From: an uncultured Campylobacter sp.
Lineage (GTDB): Bacteria; Campylobacterota; Campylobacteria; Campylobacterales; Campylobacteraceae
Assembly: GCF_937997535.1 (NCBI RefSeq)
Contig: NZ_CALKTT010000022.1
Location: 1 to 23,436 of the forward strand
Length of the DNA stretch: 23,436 nt
Direction: 5' to 3'
Position numbers and translations under genes: made by a program. Positions 23,340 through 23,436 of the stretch are shown in pieces. Each line of letters starts with the position of its first letter. The stretch's first letter is position 1. The notes beneath the pieces are model-generated. The model did not search any database, was not told the origin of the DNA, and worked only from the letters and a program-made list of their open reading frames with translations.

Positions 23340-23436
23340 ATGACAACTCCGAACGATCTGGATAAACTAGGTCTTAAAAATATCAAAAAAATCAACCACA
23401 ACCTAAGCTACGACGAGCTTTTCGAGCTTGAAAAGG
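23340..23436 (+). CDS. pckA: Phosphoenolpyruvate carboxykinase (ATP), N-terminal fragment
   Basis: Only the first 32 codons lie in the window; the gene runs off the right edge. The product begins MTTPNDLDKLGLKNIKKI and continues NHNLSYDELFELEK. The LGL-x-NIK-x-I-x-HNLSYDEL pattern is the N-terminus of ATP-type PckA, which converts oxaloacetate to phosphoenolpyruvate for gluconeogenesis. No catalytic residue is visible yet. The position after pycB supports the call, since I recall pycB-pckA as neighbours in C. jejuni. It has its own promoter and a good ribosome site. Confidence 0.85.
   Translation, partial: MTTPNDLDKLGLKNIKKINHNLSYDELFELEK

Noticed and set aside
1..23436. CRISPR arrays, tRNA or rRNA genes, insertion sequences or prophage genes
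   Set aside because: I saw no regularly spaced repeats, no tRNA-like cloverleaf or rRNA signature, and no transposase, integrase or phage product.

Overview
The window is chromosomal DNA from a Campylobacter-type epsilonproteobacterium. The evidence is the gene order tig-clpP-def next to a divergent folE, a NIF-type nifS-nifU pair as the iron-sulfur system, and a pycB gene followed by pckA. Words such as AAATTT and TAAAATTT recur throughout, and promoters look like a bare TATAAT -10. By eye the base composition is richer in G+C than C. jejuni, which would fit an oral species such as the C. gracilis, C. showae or C. rectus group; I cannot fix the species.

Layout. (a) 1-3730, leftward: the 5' part of a plsC-type acyltransferase, a CDP-alcohol phosphatidyltransferase with an unusual active-site motif, a DUF3137 membrane protein, and purN. 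(b) 3721-9301, leftward: a tight operon read tig, clpP, def, comM (yifB), nnr, purN, with junctions of 0 to 10 bases. It joins folding, proteolysis and formyl removal of new proteins to repair of NAD(P)H hydrates and purine synthesis. The nnr gene carries an extra segment of about 90 residues. (c) 9458-11608: a TonB-dependent siderophore receptor set between tig and folE, with a Fur-like palindrome in the divergent promoter region. (d) 11796-14696, rightward: folE, then nifS and nifU for iron-sulfur cluster assembly, with an inverted repeat just ahead of nifS. (e) 15111-15899: a solitary family 3 solute-binding protein, followed by a 611-base gene-free stretch full of inverted repeats, including a perfect 30-base palindrome. 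(f) 16511-19207: a SapC-family gene divergent from cysQ, a single type IV pilin-like gene, and a DsbB-like membrane protein whose CXXC is replaced by E-S-F-S. (g) 19304-23436, rightward: dctQ, a possible 29-residue coupling ORF, dctM, pycB and the start of pckA.

The last block makes metabolic sense. A TRAP transporter of the 2-oxo acid/mannitol-chloroaromatic type stands ahead of enzymes that interconvert pyruvate, oxaloacetate and phosphoenolpyruvate. No periplasmic DctP subunit is present. Most genes are ordinary housekeeping genes. The observations I would follow first are the CXXC-less DsbB-like protein, the palindrome cluster at 16066-16308, the Nnr insertion, the Asn-substituted CDP-alcohol phosphatidyltransferase and the DctP-less TRAP/pycB/pckA cluster. 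I did not see a convincing wholly new multi-gene system.
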